64,000 nt of DNA, taken from NCBI GenBank assembly GCA_913774925.1, contig CAJYKB010000047.1:22713-86712 (forward strand), in the 5' to 3' direction. The notes below the pieces were generated by a model, which worked only from the letters and a program-made list of their open reading frames with translations, was not told where the DNA came from and did not search any database. This stretch comes from an uncultured Sphingomonas sp. GTDB taxonomy: Bacteria > Pseudomonadota > Alphaproteobacteria > Sphingomonadales > Sphingomonadaceae. The position numbers and the translations under genes are program-made. Positions 26,358 to 34,685 of this stretch are shown here, piece after piece. Position 1 is the stretch's first letter. Each line of letters begins with the position of its first letter.

Positions 26358-27689
26358 ATGATGAAACTGTCCAAACTCGCTGGGGCCGGTGCGGCGATCG
26401 CGCTGACGGCGCTGTCCGCGGCACCCGCCTGGGCGCAGGCACCCGCGCCCGCACTGGTCGTCAACAAGGGCGATACCGCCTGGATGCTGGTGTCGACCGT
26501 GTTGGTGACGATGATGATCGTCCCGGGGCTGGCGCTGTTCTACGGCGGCCTCACCCGCGCGAAGAACATGCTGTCCACCATGACGCAGATCGGCGCGGTC
26601 GCGTGCCTCGCGATGCTGATCTGGGTGATGTACGGCTACACCATGGCCTTCGGCGACGGCGGCAACGACATCATCTCGGGCTTCGGCAAGGCGTTCCTCG
26701 CCGGCATCACCCCGGATTCGATCGCCGCGACCTTCACGCCCGGCGTCGGCATTCCCGAATATGTCTTCGTCTGCTTCCAGATGACCTTCGCCGCGATCAC
26801 CATCGCGCTGGTGCTGGGGTCGGTGGTCGAACGGATGAAGTTCTCTGCGGTGATGGTGTTCGGCGCCGTGTGGCTGACGATCGTCTATTTCCCGATCGCG
26901 CATATGGTGTGGGCATCGGGCGGCCTGTTCTTCAAGATGGGCGCGCTGGACTTCGCGGGCGGCACCGTGGTGCACATCAACGCGGGCGTTTCCGCGCTGG
27001 TCGCCTCGATGATCCTGGGCAAGCGCCTGGGCTATCCGACCGAGCGGATCGTGCCGCATTCGCTGACGCTGACCGGCGTCGGCACCGGTCTGCTGTGGGT
27101 CGGCTGGTTCGGCTTCAATGCGGGCTCCGCGCTGGAGGCCAACGGCTCGGCCGCGCTGGCGATGATCAACACCTTCGTCGCGACGGCCGCCGGCGGGCTG
27201 TTCTGGATGCTCGCGGAGCGTCTTAACGGTCACAAGGGCTCGGCGCTCGGCTTCTGCTCGGGCATCATCGCCGGGCTGGTTGCGGTCACCCCGGCGGCGG
27301 GCAATTCCGGCCCGTTCGGCGCGATCGTCCTGGGCGCGATCGCCTCGATCGTCTGCTTCTACGCCGTGTCGTTCCTGAAGCCGAAGCTCGGCTATGACGA
27401 CGCGCTCGATGCCTTCGGCGTCCACGGCGTGGGCGGCATCGTCGGCGCGATCGGCACAGCGATCGTCTATGCGCCATCGCTCGGCGGCCCGGGCAAGCCC
27501 GACTATGCGATCGGCCACCAGCTGACGACGCAGGTCATCGCGGTCGTCACCACCATCATCTGGGCCACGATCGGCACCGTGATCGCCACCTTCATCGCGA
27601 AGGCGCTGACCGGCCTGCGCGTCAGCCCGGACGTCGAGCGCGAAGGCCTCGACCTCGGCGAACACGGCGAGCGCGCCTACAATTCTTGA
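26358..27689 (+). CDS. amtB: Ammonium transporter AmtB
   Basis: A 443-residue ammonium channel of the Amt/Rh family. A signal peptide (MMKLSKLAGAGAAIALTALSAAPAWAQ) precedes eleven membrane segments. The pore histidine regions are YFPIAHMVWASGG and FGVHGVGGIVGAIG, and the Amt signature DFAGGTVVHINAGVSALVASMILGKR is complete. The cytoplasmic tail (SPDVEREGLDLGEHGERAY) is the GlnK-interaction end. The ATG at 26358 follows GAGGGGGGTGAG. It shares the sigma-54 promoter with glnK and ends at a strong terminator. Confidence 0.97.
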   Translation: MMKLSKLAGAGAAIALTALSAAPAWAQAPAPALVVNKGDTAWMLVSTVLVTMMIVPGLALFYGGLTRAKNMLSTMTQIGAVACLAMLIWVMYGYTMAFGDGGNDIISGFGKAFLAGITPDSIAATFTPGVGIPEYVFVCFQMTFAAITIALVLGSVVERMKFSAVMVFGAVWLTIVYFPIAHMVWASGGLFFKMGALDFAGGTVVHINAGVSALVASMILGKRLGYPTERIVPHSLTLTGVGTGLLWVGWFGFNAGSALEANGSAALAMINTFVATAAGGLFWMLAERLNGHKGSALGFCSGIIAGLVAVTPAAGNSGPFGAIVLGAIASIVCFYAVSFLKPKLGYDDALDAFGVHGVGGIVGAIGTAIVYAPSLGGPGKPDYAIGHQLTTQVIAVVTTIIWATIGTVIATFIAKALTGLRVSPDVEREGLDLGEHGERAYNS

Positions 27690-27696
27690 CGAGATC

Positions 27697-27782
27697 GCGC
27701 CGGCGGATGGTCCGCCGGCGCCCCACAGGTTCCTCCTGCGAACGAACTCTGGCCCGGTACGGCGACGTACCGGGCCTTTTTT
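27697..27782 (+). terminator. Tandem hairpins with intrinsic terminator after amtB
   Basis: The first hairpin is a perfect 11-bp stem with a TGG loop (27697-27721). The second, GGCCCGGTACG-GCGA-CGTACCGGGCC (27751-27776), is also a perfect 11-bp stem and is followed directly by six T. Only the second is a classical terminator; the first may stabilise the transcript end. Confidence 0.93.
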
Positions 27783-27785
27783 GGC

Positions 27786-28580
27786 TCAGGCGGGCAGCCG
27801 GATCTCGAACAGGGTCGGCCAGCGCTTGCCCGTCACGAACAACCGCCGACGGGCAGCGTCCCAGGCGATGCCGTTGGCGACCGACTCGCTGTCCGTCACC
27901 CCCGTTTCCGCCAGGACGGCGCGCAGATCGATGACCGCGGTCACGCGCCCGGAGGCGGGATCGATCCGTACGATGAACGGCTGATGCCAGACGTTGGCCA
28001 GGATCGACCCGTCCACCACCTCCAGCTCGTTGAGCTGGGTCAGCGGCCGCCCTGCGATGGTCACGCGCACGGTCCGGCGCACCGCCATCGTCGCCGGATC
28101 GTGAAAGGTGAGGGTGGCGCTTCCATCTGAGCGGACGAACCCCGCGGTATCGCTCGCCAGCCCCCAGCCCTCGCCGCCATATCGCAGCGTTCCGCGCGGC
28201 TTCAGCGTCCCGGCGTCCCAGCGGTGGGCGATGCCGTCATGCCAGGTGAGGCTGACCAGCTCGCCGCGCCAGGCAGCGACGCCTTCGCCGAACTGCGCCG
28301 CCGGAATGGTCGCGCGGCGTCGGACCTTTCCGGTCGCCAGATCGACGCGGCGCACATCGGATCTGCCCTCCAGTCCGACGCTCTCGACCAGCGCGTCACG
28401 ATCCCACAACAGCCCCTCGGTAAAGGCGTCGGGATCGTGCGGATAGCGTGCGACGATCGTGGGGACGATCAACGGCGGCCGCGTCGCCACGGCATCCTGC
28501 GCCGGTGTGCGCATCGCCTGCGGGACCGCGGCGACGGGGCCGGCGATCGCCAGCAGCGGTATCAACGACCAGCGGATCAT
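27786..28580 (-). CDS. Glutaminyl-peptide cyclotransferase (beta-propeller type)
   Basis: A 264-residue secreted protein of the plant/bacterial glutaminyl cyclase family, which cyclises N-terminal glutamine to pyroglutamate. The ATG at 28580 begins a signal peptide (MIRWSLIPLLAIAGPVAA). The propeller shows PHDPDAFTEGLLWD, the family's usual FTQGL-like entry, then LNELEVVDGSILANVWHQPFIVRID and VANGIAWDAARRRLFVTGKRWP, both highly characteristic. The ORF-track start 25 codons upstream adds a non-conserved tail. Its 3' end faces the amtB terminator. Confidence 0.92.
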   Translation of the reverse strand: MIRWSLIPLLAIAGPVAAVPQAMRTPAQDAVATRPPLIVPTIVARYPHDPDAFTEGLLWDRDALVESVGLEGRSDVRRVDLATGKVRRRATIPAAQFGEGVAAWRGELVSLTWHDGIAHRWDAGTLKPRGTLRYGGEGWGLASDTAGFVRSDGSATLTFHDPATMAVRRTVRVTIAGRPLTQLNELEVVDGSILANVWHQPFIVRIDPASGRVTAVIDLRAVLAETGVTDSESVANGIAWDAARRRLFVTGKRWPTLFEIRLPA

Positions 28581-29300
28581 GCGCGCCGGGGTACGCGTGC
28601 CCGACGTCAGGGGCAAGGAGCGGTTCGCACCGTCGTGCCGCCCGGGGCGCGGCATGGCCGGTCGATAAGCTGTCCCGCCCCTTTGCCATGTGGCGCGCGA
28701 CGTGGTGATCCGCGGACGGCGGATGAACCATCACGCGGCCATGCTTCCGCATGGGCGGGATTGGAGGCCATGCCCGGGAGTTGTCGGGCGAAGGCGCGGT
28801 TGGACCTTGCTGGGCGTGAACGTCCCGACCACCCCGGCGTGGATCATCAAAAAGGCCGGATGGATCCCGCGTCCAACGACCGCAGACGGGAGGGACACGA
28901 GGCGATGGGCGGCGAAACCGCCAATTCGAGGTGGGTCGACATTCAGCTTACATGGCGTGGAAGCGTCCTCGCTCCGCCCGACGTCATCTCCGCGGAGGCG
29001 AAGATCCGGATACGCTGCCGTCGCAGATCAAGCCGCGCCACCTGCGCGTCTGGATTCCCGCCTTCGCGGGAATGACGGAGGAGATGGGGAGGCGGCGTTG
29101 AAGGTCGAGACGGCCTTGCCTCCCGTGAACGCAAGATCACGTTGGAACGGTGGCCGATCGCCCTCGCGCCGAGCGAAGTTGCAGGCCGTCACGAAGCTGG
29201 TCCAGCTGCGTGCCGTTTCGATGACGATCGGCCGGCGCCATTCGCCGTCGCTTCCGTCATGGCACGGCGACATCTTCGGTCACCCCATCCTCAACGCAAA
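28581..29300. other. Long intergenic region without a convincing gene
   Basis: About 720 bases between the glutaminyl cyclase start and the cold-shock terminator. ORFs here are short or low-quality and have no recognisable domain. The only structures I see are a palindromic repeat (28980-29078) and several short GC stems near 28750-28830. It could hold a small RNA gene or degraded sequence; neither can be shown by reading alone. Confidence 0.6.
28980..29078. repeat. Dispersed palindromic repeat (ATTCCCGCCTTCGCGGGAAT type)
   Basis: An inverted pair with outer arms GACGTCATCTCCGCGGAGGC (left) and CTGGATTCCCGCCTTCGCGG (right). The right arm includes a near-perfect hairpin around CCTTC. It is the same family as the units at 34644, 43097 and 50050. 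Confidence 0.8.
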
Positions 29301-29330
29301 CGGCCCGCCCGGCACACGCCGGGCGGGCCG
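29301..29330 (-). terminator. Terminator hairpin of the cold-shock gene
   Basis: A perfect 13-bp stem with a 4-base loop (CGGCCCGCCCGGC-ACAC-GCCGGGCGGGCCG), 23 bases beyond the stop of the minus-strand cold-shock gene. On that strand it is followed by TTTGCGTT, a weak T-run. Confidence 0.85.
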
Positions 29331-29353
29331 CGTTACGTCACGTCATAGGACGA

Positions 29354-30178
29354 TCAGCCGTGGTTCGATTCCAGGTTCACCGCAGCATATTTGCCGCGAC
29401 GATCGACCTCGATCTCGAAGCTCAGGCGGTCGCCCTCGTTCAGCGTCGGCATGCCGGCACGCTCGACGGCCGAGATATGCACGAACGCATCGGGCTGGCC
29501 GTCGTCGCGCTGGATGAAGCCGAAGCCCTTCATCGCGTTGAAGAACTTGACCGTACCGGTCGCCTTCTCGCCGGTCAGCTGGCGCTGCGGCGCGCCGCGG
29601 CCCGCATCGCGACCACCGTCACGACCGCCGAAGCCGCCGTCACGCGGCGCGCGCTCCTGCACCGCCATCGGCTCGCCCTCGATCTTGAGGTCGGTCGCCG
29701 AGATGCGGCCGCCACGATCGACCAGCGTGAAGCCCAGCGGCTGCCCTTCGGCCAGACCGCTCAGGCCGGCCTGCTCGACCGCCGAGATGTGAACGAACAC
29801 GTCTTCGCCGCCGTCATCGCGCACGACGAAGCCGAAGCCCTTCTGCGCGTTGAAGAACTTGACCACGCCGGTGCCCTCGCCGACGACCTGCGGAGGCATG
29901 CCGCCACCGCCGCCACGACCACCGCCGAAGCCGCCACCGCCGCCGCCACGGAAACCACCGCCGCCGCCGCCGAAGCCGCCACCACCAAAGCCGCCGCCAC
30001 CGCCGCCGAAGCCGCGGCCACCACCGCCGCCGCCGAAGCCGCCGCGGTCGTCGTAGCTGAAGCCGCCGCCGCCGAAACCGCCGCCGCCCCCGAAATCGTC
30101 ACCGCCGCCGAAGCCGCCGTCGCGCTTGTCGCGTCCGCGTCCGCCGCGGTTTCCGCGGCCGCCCTTGTCGTAACTCAT
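29354..30178 (-). CDS. Double cold-shock-domain protein with Gly-rich N-terminal region
   Basis: A 274-residue nucleic-acid-binding protein. From the ATG at 30178, residues 1 to about 115 are a low-complexity, Gly/Phe/Arg-rich region built of GGFGGG repeats. A first cold-shock domain (GVVKFFNAQKGFGFVVRDDG) follows, then an Arg/Gly linker, and a second (GTVKFFNAMKGFGFIQRDDG) runs to the C-terminus. Both domains carry the RNP1 (KGFGF) and RNP2 (VFVHIS/AFVHIS) motifs. It is much longer than the 70-residue Csp proteins. The probable role is an RNA chaperone with a disordered assembly-prone tail. A strong terminator follows. Confidence 0.92.
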   Translation of the reverse strand: MSYDKGGRGNRGGRGRDKRDGGFGGGDDFGGGGGFGGGGFSYDDRGGFGGGGGGRGFGGGGGGFGGGGFGGGGGGFRGGGGGGFGGGRGGGGGMPPQVVGEGTGVVKFFNAQKGFGFVVRDDGGEDVFVHISAVEQAGLSGLAEGQPLGFTLVDRGGRISATDLKIEGEPMAVQERAPRDGGFGGRDGGRDAGRGAPQRQLTGEKATGTVKFFNAMKGFGFIQRDDGQPDAFVHISAVERAGMPTLNEGDRLSFEIEVDRRGKYAAVNLESNHG

Positions 30179-30443
30179 AAACCTGTTCGTCTTCCCGGTC
30201 CGTCCGACACTCTCATCGGGGCCACGCGCAGGACGGCGAACGCGGCTCCCCGGGCGCAGATCATGTTGCGCCTCGATACCCTGCATAGCCTATCCGATCC
30301 CACACGGCGAATCGTTTCGCGCATCTTTTCGTGTCCTCTCCGCAAGTAGCGCTATCGTCGTCGCACCGACGCCACGCTCCGTCGCTGCCCCCCTTGTGCA
30401 ACGCCCCGTTGAGCCGCGCGCGGCAGGGCGCTAGAGCGCGGCC
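30179..30443. promoter_or_regulatory. Divergent promoter region between cold-shock gene and RNase D gene
   Basis: 265 bases separate the two divergent genes, long enough for a structured 5' leader of the kind often found on cold-shock mRNAs. I cannot define a -10/-35 pair with confidence, and no separate gene is seen. Confidence 0.4.
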
Positions 30444-31064
30444 ATGACTGTTCATTTCCACGAGGAAGACCTCCCCGGCGACGTGTTCGCGCCCGGCGCC
30501 GCGATCGCGGTCGATACCGAGACGATGGGACTCATCACGCCGCGCGACCGCCTGTGCGTCGTGCAGCTGTCGGACGGGCTCGGCGACGAGCACCTCGTCC
30601 GCTTCTCGCCCGGCAGCGACTATGCCGCGCCGCACCTGCGCGCGGTCCTCGCCGATCCGGCGCGGCTGAAGCTCTATCATTTCGGGCGGTTCGATATCGC
30701 CGCGCTGCGCCACTATCTCGGCATCGTGGCGGCGCCCGTCTATTGTACGAAGATCGCATCGCGGCTGGTGCGCACCTATACCGATCGTCACGGGCTGAAG
30801 GAGCTGGTGCGCGAATTGCTCGGGCAGGACATCTCCAAGCAGCAGCAGTCGTCCGACTGGGGCGGGCCGGAACTGTCCGATGCGCAGCGCGACTATGCCG
30901 CCTCCGACGTCCGCTTCCTGCACCGGTTGAAGGACGAGCTCGACCGCCGTCTGGCGCGCGAGGGCCGTACCGCGCTGGCGCAGGCGTGCTTCGACTTCCT
31001 GCCCGCGCGCGCCGAGCTGGATCTGGCGGGCTGGCCGGAAACGGACATCTTCGCGCATGTCTGA
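30444..31064 (+). CDS. RNase D-like 3'-5' exonuclease (catalytic domain only)
   Basis: A 206-residue DEDDy-type exoribonuclease. The four acidic motifs are visible as AVDTETMGL (residues 23-27 region), YHFGRFDIAAL and the late YAASDVRFL, with the DEDDy tyrosine. It lacks the C-terminal HRDC domains of E. coli RNase D and is about half that length. Such short forms are common in alphaproteobacteria and probably act on tRNA or rRNA 3' ends. It overlaps lptC by eight bases and so is the first gene of the lptC-lptA run. Confidence 0.9.
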   Translation: MTVHFHEEDLPGDVFAPGAAIAVDTETMGLITPRDRLCVVQLSDGLGDEHLVRFSPGSDYAAPHLRAVLADPARLKLYHFGRFDIAALRHYLGIVAAPVYCTKIASRLVRTYTDRHGLKELVRELLGQDISKQQQSSDWGGPELSDAQRDYAASDVRFLHRLKDELDRRLAREGRTALAQACFDFLPARAELDLAGWPETDIFAHV

Positions 31065-31695
31065 GCCAGCGGGCCGTGCCGTTTCCGTCCGACAGCGCTG
31101 GGCGCTGCCGGGCAGCCGGCACGACCGCATCATCGCCACCGCCAACTGGGTGCTGCCGGTGTCGATCGGGGTGCTCGCCGCGTTCCTGGTGATGGCACCG
31201 CTGACGATGGCGGGGGATTCGTCGTTCATTCTCGACAAGAACCGCGTCGAGGTGGCGAAGGAACGGCTGAAGCTGCAGCAGGCGCGCTATCGCGGCACCG
31301 ATGGCAAGGGGCAGCCCTTCTCGCTGACCGCCGGGTCCGCGGTGCAGCGCAGCTCGGCCGAGCCGATCGTCCGCATCCAGGATCTCGCCGCGCAGATCCG
31401 CCTGTCCGACGGCCCCGCAGACGTCACCGCGCCCTCCGGCCGGTACGACATGGACAGCGAGCAGGTGAAGGTCGACGGCCCGATTCGCGTCACCGGCCCG
31501 AACGATTACACGCTGAACACCAACGATGCGGTCGTCGACCTGAAGTCGCGGCGGCTGCAATCGACCGGCGCGGTCCAGGGGACCGTGCGGCAGGGGCAGT
31601 TCAGCGGCAACCGCATGAGCGCGGACCTCGAATCGCGCACCGTCACGCTCGACGGCAATGCGCGCTTGCGGTTCGATCCGCGAGTAACGAAATAG
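31057..31695 (+). CDS. lptC: LPS export protein LptC
   Basis: A 212-residue inner-membrane component of the Lpt bridge that hands lipopolysaccharide from LptBFG to LptA. One membrane helix near residues 30-52 (ANWVLPVSIGVLAAFLVMAPL) is followed by a periplasmic beta-jellyroll with the recurring strand pattern seen in LptA/LptC (VRIQDLAAQIRLSDGPADVTAPSGRYDMDS). The overlap with the RNase D-like gene and the five-base gap to lptA indicate one transcript. Confidence 0.9.
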   Translation: MSEPAGRAVSVRQRWALPGSRHDRIIATANWVLPVSIGVLAAFLVMAPLTMAGDSSFILDKNRVEVAKERLKLQQARYRGTDGKGQPFSLTAGSAVQRSSAEPIVRIQDLAAQIRLSDGPADVTAPSGRYDMDSEQVKVDGPIRVTGPNDYTLNTNDAVVDLKSRRLQSTGAVQGTVRQGQFSGNRMSADLESRTVTLDGNARLRFDPRVTK

Positions 31696-31700
31696 CCGCG

Positions 31701-32243
31701 ATGCGAACCGCCGCCCTTCCCTTCCTCGCCGCCGCCCTGTTCGCCGCGTCCGGCGCGGGTGCGCAGACCCGGCACGATACCAACGCGCCGATCGACTTCG
31801 GCGCCGACCATATCGAGCTGCAGGATCGCGCCAACCGCGCCGTGCTGGTCGGCAATGTCGTGGTGAAACAGGCGGAAATGACGCTCAACGCCGCGCGGAT
31901 GACCGTGTCGTACACCGGACAGGTGCTCGACGGTAACCCACAGGTGTCGCGACTCGACGCCTCGGGTGGGGTCACCGTGCGCCGGCCGGACCAGACCGCG
32001 CGCAGCCAGTTCGCGATCTACGACCTCAACCGGCGCGTCATCACCATGCTGGGCGCGGTGCGGCTGGACCAGGGCGGCAACACCGTCAACGGCGGACGCC
32101 TGACGATCAATCTCGACACCGGGCGCGCGGTGATCGACGGCTCCTCGGTCGCGGGCGGCAGCGCCGGCGCGCGCGGAACCGTCACCCAGTCGCCAGGCGG
32201 GCGCGTCACCGGCACCTTCTCGGTCCCCCGGCGCGGCAACTGA
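31701..32243 (+). CDS. lptA: LPS transport periplasmic protein LptA
   Basis: A 180-residue OstA-like periplasmic protein that forms the LPS bridge. A signal peptide (MRTAALPFLAAALFAASGAGAQ) is followed by the OstA domain, opening with INFGADHIELQDRANRAVLVGNVVVKQ-type strands and ending with a gly-rich disordered tail (GGRVTGTFSVPRRGN). Length and position between lptC and lptB fit the family. Confidence 0.93.
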   Translation: MRTAALPFLAAALFAASGAGAQTRHDTNAPIDFGADHIELQDRANRAVLVGNVVVKQAEMTLNAARMTVSYTGQVLDGNPQVSRLDASGGVTVRRPDQTARSQFAIYDLNRRVITMLGAVRLDQGGNTVNGGRLTINLDTGRAVIDGSSVAGGSAGARGTVTQSPGGRVTGTFSVPRRGN

Positions 32244-32348
32244 GGCCGCGACAACGGCGCTTGCCTCTCGCCGAGAGGCCATGCATGAATCCTGCCAAAC
32301 GGGTGTCGTTTACGGTTCGATAACCCTGTTCTGCGAGGCGTGACGGTG

Positions 32349-33128
32349 ATGGACAGCATGACGACCCCCCTCGATCGTGTGGAGCCGATCCACGAGGCGC
32401 CGGTGTCGAGCGGGCTGTCGGTGGTGTCGATCGCGAAGAGCTACGACAAGCGCGTCGTCCTGACCGACGTGTCCGTGTCGGTCGGACGCGGCGAGGTGAT
32501 CGGGCTGCTCGGCCCCAATGGCGCGGGCAAGACGACCTGCTTCTATTCGGTGATGGGACTGGTGAAGCCCGATTCGGGCCGCATCATGCTTGACGGCGCC
32601 GATATCACCGGGCTGCCGATGTACCGCCGCGCGATCCTGGGGCTGGGCTATCTGCCGCAGGAAACCTCGATTTTCCGTGGCCTCACGATCGAGAAGAACA
32701 TTCTGACGGTGCTGGAGCTGGCGGAAAAGGATCCGGCGGTGCGCGCGCAGAAGCTGGAGACGCTGCTCGCCGATTTCGGGCTCACCCGGCTGCGCGACGC
32801 GCCGGCGATGGCACTGTCGGGCGGCGAGCGTCGCCGCGCGGAGATCGCGCGCGCGCTGGCCGCCGACCCGTCGATCATGCTGCTGGACGAGCCGTTCGCG
32901 GGCATCGACCCGATCTCGATCGCCGACATCCGTGACCTGGTCTGCCAGCTGAAGGAGCGCGGTATCGGCGTGCTCATCACCGACCATAACGTCCGGGAAA
33001 CGCTGGATATCGTCGACCGCGCCTATATCATCTACGACGGCAAGGTGCTGTTCACCGGCAGTCCGGAAGAGCTGGTCGCGGACGAGAACGTGCGCCGGCT
33101 GTACCTGGGCGAGGGCTTCACGCTGTAG
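32349..33128 (+). CDS. lptB: LPS export ABC ATPase LptB
   Basis: A 259-residue cytoplasmic ATPase powering LPS extraction with LptF and LptG, which are not in the window. It has Walker A (LLGPNGAGKTTCFY), the LptB-specific GYLPQETSIFRGLTIEKNI, signature LSGGERRRAEIARAL, Walker B IMLLDEPFAGIDP and the H-loop ITDHNVRETLD. I prefer the ATG at 32349; the ORF-track start is a GTG three codons upstream. rpoN follows after 27 bases, the usual order lptA-lptB-rpoN in proteobacteria. Confidence 0.96.
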   Translation: MDSMTTPLDRVEPIHEAPVSSGLSVVSIAKSYDKRVVLTDVSVSVGRGEVIGLLGPNGAGKTTCFYSVMGLVKPDSGRIMLDGADITGLPMYRRAILGLGYLPQETSIFRGLTIEKNILTVLELAEKDPAVRAQKLETLLADFGLTRLRDAPAMALSGGERRRAEIARALAADPSIMLLDEPFAGIDPISIADIRDLVCQLKERGIGVLITDHNVRETLDIVDRAYIIYDGKVLFTGSPEELVADENVRRLYLGEGFTL

Positions 33129-33155
33129 CGCCATGACGATGCGCGGTCCTACCCG

Positions 33156-34625
33156 ATGAGTCTGGCCCCCCGCCTCGACCTGCGGCAGTCGCAGTCGCTG
33201 GTGATGACGCCGCAGCTGCAGCAGGCGATCAAGCTGCTGACGCTGTCTAACCTGGAGATCGAGGGCGTCATCGCCGAAGAGATCGAGCGCAACCCGCTGC
33301 TCGATTCCACCGCGGCCCCCGACGACGGCAGCACCGTCCCCGCCGCCGCGGAAGCTCCGACGCGCGACGAGCCCGCCGGCGCGGACGAGCTGGTGATGGC
33401 CGGCGAGGCCGCGGGCGAGGCGCTCGACGTCGATATCGCCGCCGAACGGTTCGATGACGGTCCCGGCGATCATGCCGGGCCGTCGAGCGCGAACACCGTC
33501 TCGCTATCTTCCGGGGAGGCGCCCGATCTCGACGCCTTCGCCGGCAGCGACGAAAGCCTCGCCGACGTGCTGCTGACGCAGGCCGGGGCGGCGTTCGGCG
33601 ACAGCGACCTGTTCATCGCCCGCGCGCTGATCGATCAGATCGACGAGGCTGGCTATCTGCGTGCCGACCTGCTCGACATTGCCCAGCGGCTGGGCGTGGC
33701 GCTGGCGCGGGTCGAGGCGGTGCTGGCGGCGATCCAGCGGTTCGAACCGACCGGTGTCGGCGCGCGCTCGCTCGCCGAATGCCTCGCGATCCAGGCGCGC
33801 GAGGCGGACCGCTACGACCCGTGCATCGCGGCGCTGATCGACCATCTCGACCTGCTCGCGCGCGGCGACCTGACGCGGCTCAAGCGCATCTGCCGCTGCG
33901 ACGACGAGGATATGGCGGACATGATCCGCGAGCTGCGCGGCTACGATCCCAAACCCGGCTGCCGTTACGGCGGCGAGGCGCCGCCGCCGGTCATCCCCGA
34001 CCTGACCGTGGTGCGCGCGCGGAACGGCTGGGCGATCGAACTCAACGCCGCGACGCTGCCGCGCGTGCTGGTGAACAAGAGCTATTACAGCGAATTGTCG
34101 TCCGGGCCGCAGGACAAGGCGGGCAAGGCGTGGCTGGCGGAGAAGCTCGCCAGCGCCAACTGGCTGGTGAAGGCGCTCGATCAGCGGCAACGCACCATCA
34201 TCCGCGTCGCGACCGAGATCGTGAGGCAGCAGGAGGCGTTCTTCCTCCACGGCGTCGCGCACCTGCGCCCGCTGACGCTGCGTCAGGTCGCGGATGCGAT
34301 CGAGATGCACGAATCGACCGTGAGTCGGGTGACGAGCAACAAATATCTCAGCTGCGCGCGCGGGCTGTTCGAGCTCAAATACTTCTTCACCTCCGCGATC
34401 CAGGCGGCGGATGGCGGCGATGCGGTATCGGCGGAAGCGGTGAAGAGCGCGATCCGCGCGCTGATCGCGGGCGAAGGTGCGGCGATCCTGTCCGACGATA
34501 CGCTGGTGGAGATGCTGAACGCCAAGGGCTTCGGGATCGCACGGCGGACGGTGGCGAAATACCGCGAGGCGATGGGGATCGGCAGCTCGGTCCAGCGCCG
34601 CCGCGCGCGGGCGTTGGCGGGGTAG
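33156..34625 (+). CDS. rpoN: RNA polymerase sigma-54 factor
   Basis: A 489-residue sigma-54. Region I is glutamine-rich and standard (QSQSLVMTPQLQQAIKLL), region II is acidic, and region III has the core-binding and DNA-binding parts (LTLRQVADAIEMHESTVSRVTSNKYL). The RpoN box is ARRTVAKYREAMGIGSS near the C-terminus. The gene product should read the glnK-amtB promoter about 7 kb away in this window. The hibernation-factor and PTS genes often found downstream of rpoN are absent; an S10 peptidase gene lies convergent instead. Confidence 0.97.
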   Translation: MSLAPRLDLRQSQSLVMTPQLQQAIKLLTLSNLEIEGVIAEEIERNPLLDSTAAPDDGSTVPAAAEAPTRDEPAGADELVMAGEAAGEALDVDIAAERFDDGPGDHAGPSSANTVSLSSGEAPDLDAFAGSDESLADVLLTQAGAAFGDSDLFIARALIDQIDEAGYLRADLLDIAQRLGVALARVEAVLAAIQRFEPTGVGARSLAECLAIQAREADRYDPCIAALIDHLDLLARGDLTRLKRICRCDDEDMADMIRELRGYDPKPGCRYGGEAPPPVIPDLTVVRARNGWAIELNAATLPRVLVNKSYYSELSSGPQDKAGKAWLAEKLASANWLVKALDQRQRTIIRVATEIVRQQEAFFLHGVAHLRPLTLRQVADAIEMHESTVSRVTSNKYLSCARGLFELKYFFTSAIQAADGGDAVSAEAVKSAIRALIAGEGAAILSDDTLVEMLNAKGFGIARRTVAKYREAMGIGSSVQRRRARALAG

Positions 34626-34643
34626 CCGTCCCCTACCTCACAC

Positions 34644-34671
34644 CGTCATCCCCGCGCAGGCGGGAATGACG
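34644..34671. repeat. Dispersed palindromic repeat, single hairpin
   Basis: CGTCATCCCCGC-GCAG-GCGGGAATGACG between the convergent rpoN and S10 peptidase genes. It belongs to the same family as the units at 28980, 43097 and 50050 and may act as a bidirectional transcript end. Confidence 0.8.
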
Positions 34672-34685
34672 GCGTTGCGTCAGTA

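Noticed and set aside
28690-29517. 275-residue plus-strand ORF in the long intergenic region
   Set aside because: Composition is low-complexity and repeat-derived (SRLRGNDG from the palindromic repeat), it overlaps the cold-shock gene's 3' end, and it has no domain or ribosome-binding site.
29360-30349. 329-residue plus-strand ORF, Ala/Thr-rich
   Set aside because: It is antisense to the double cold-shock gene. The Ala/Thr repeats are the complement of the Gly-rich GGFGGG coding region, and no domain is visible.
30444-31064. Full-length RNase D with HRDC domains
   Set aside because: The gene ends after the catalytic DEDDy domain and overlaps lptC, so there is no room for HRDC domains.
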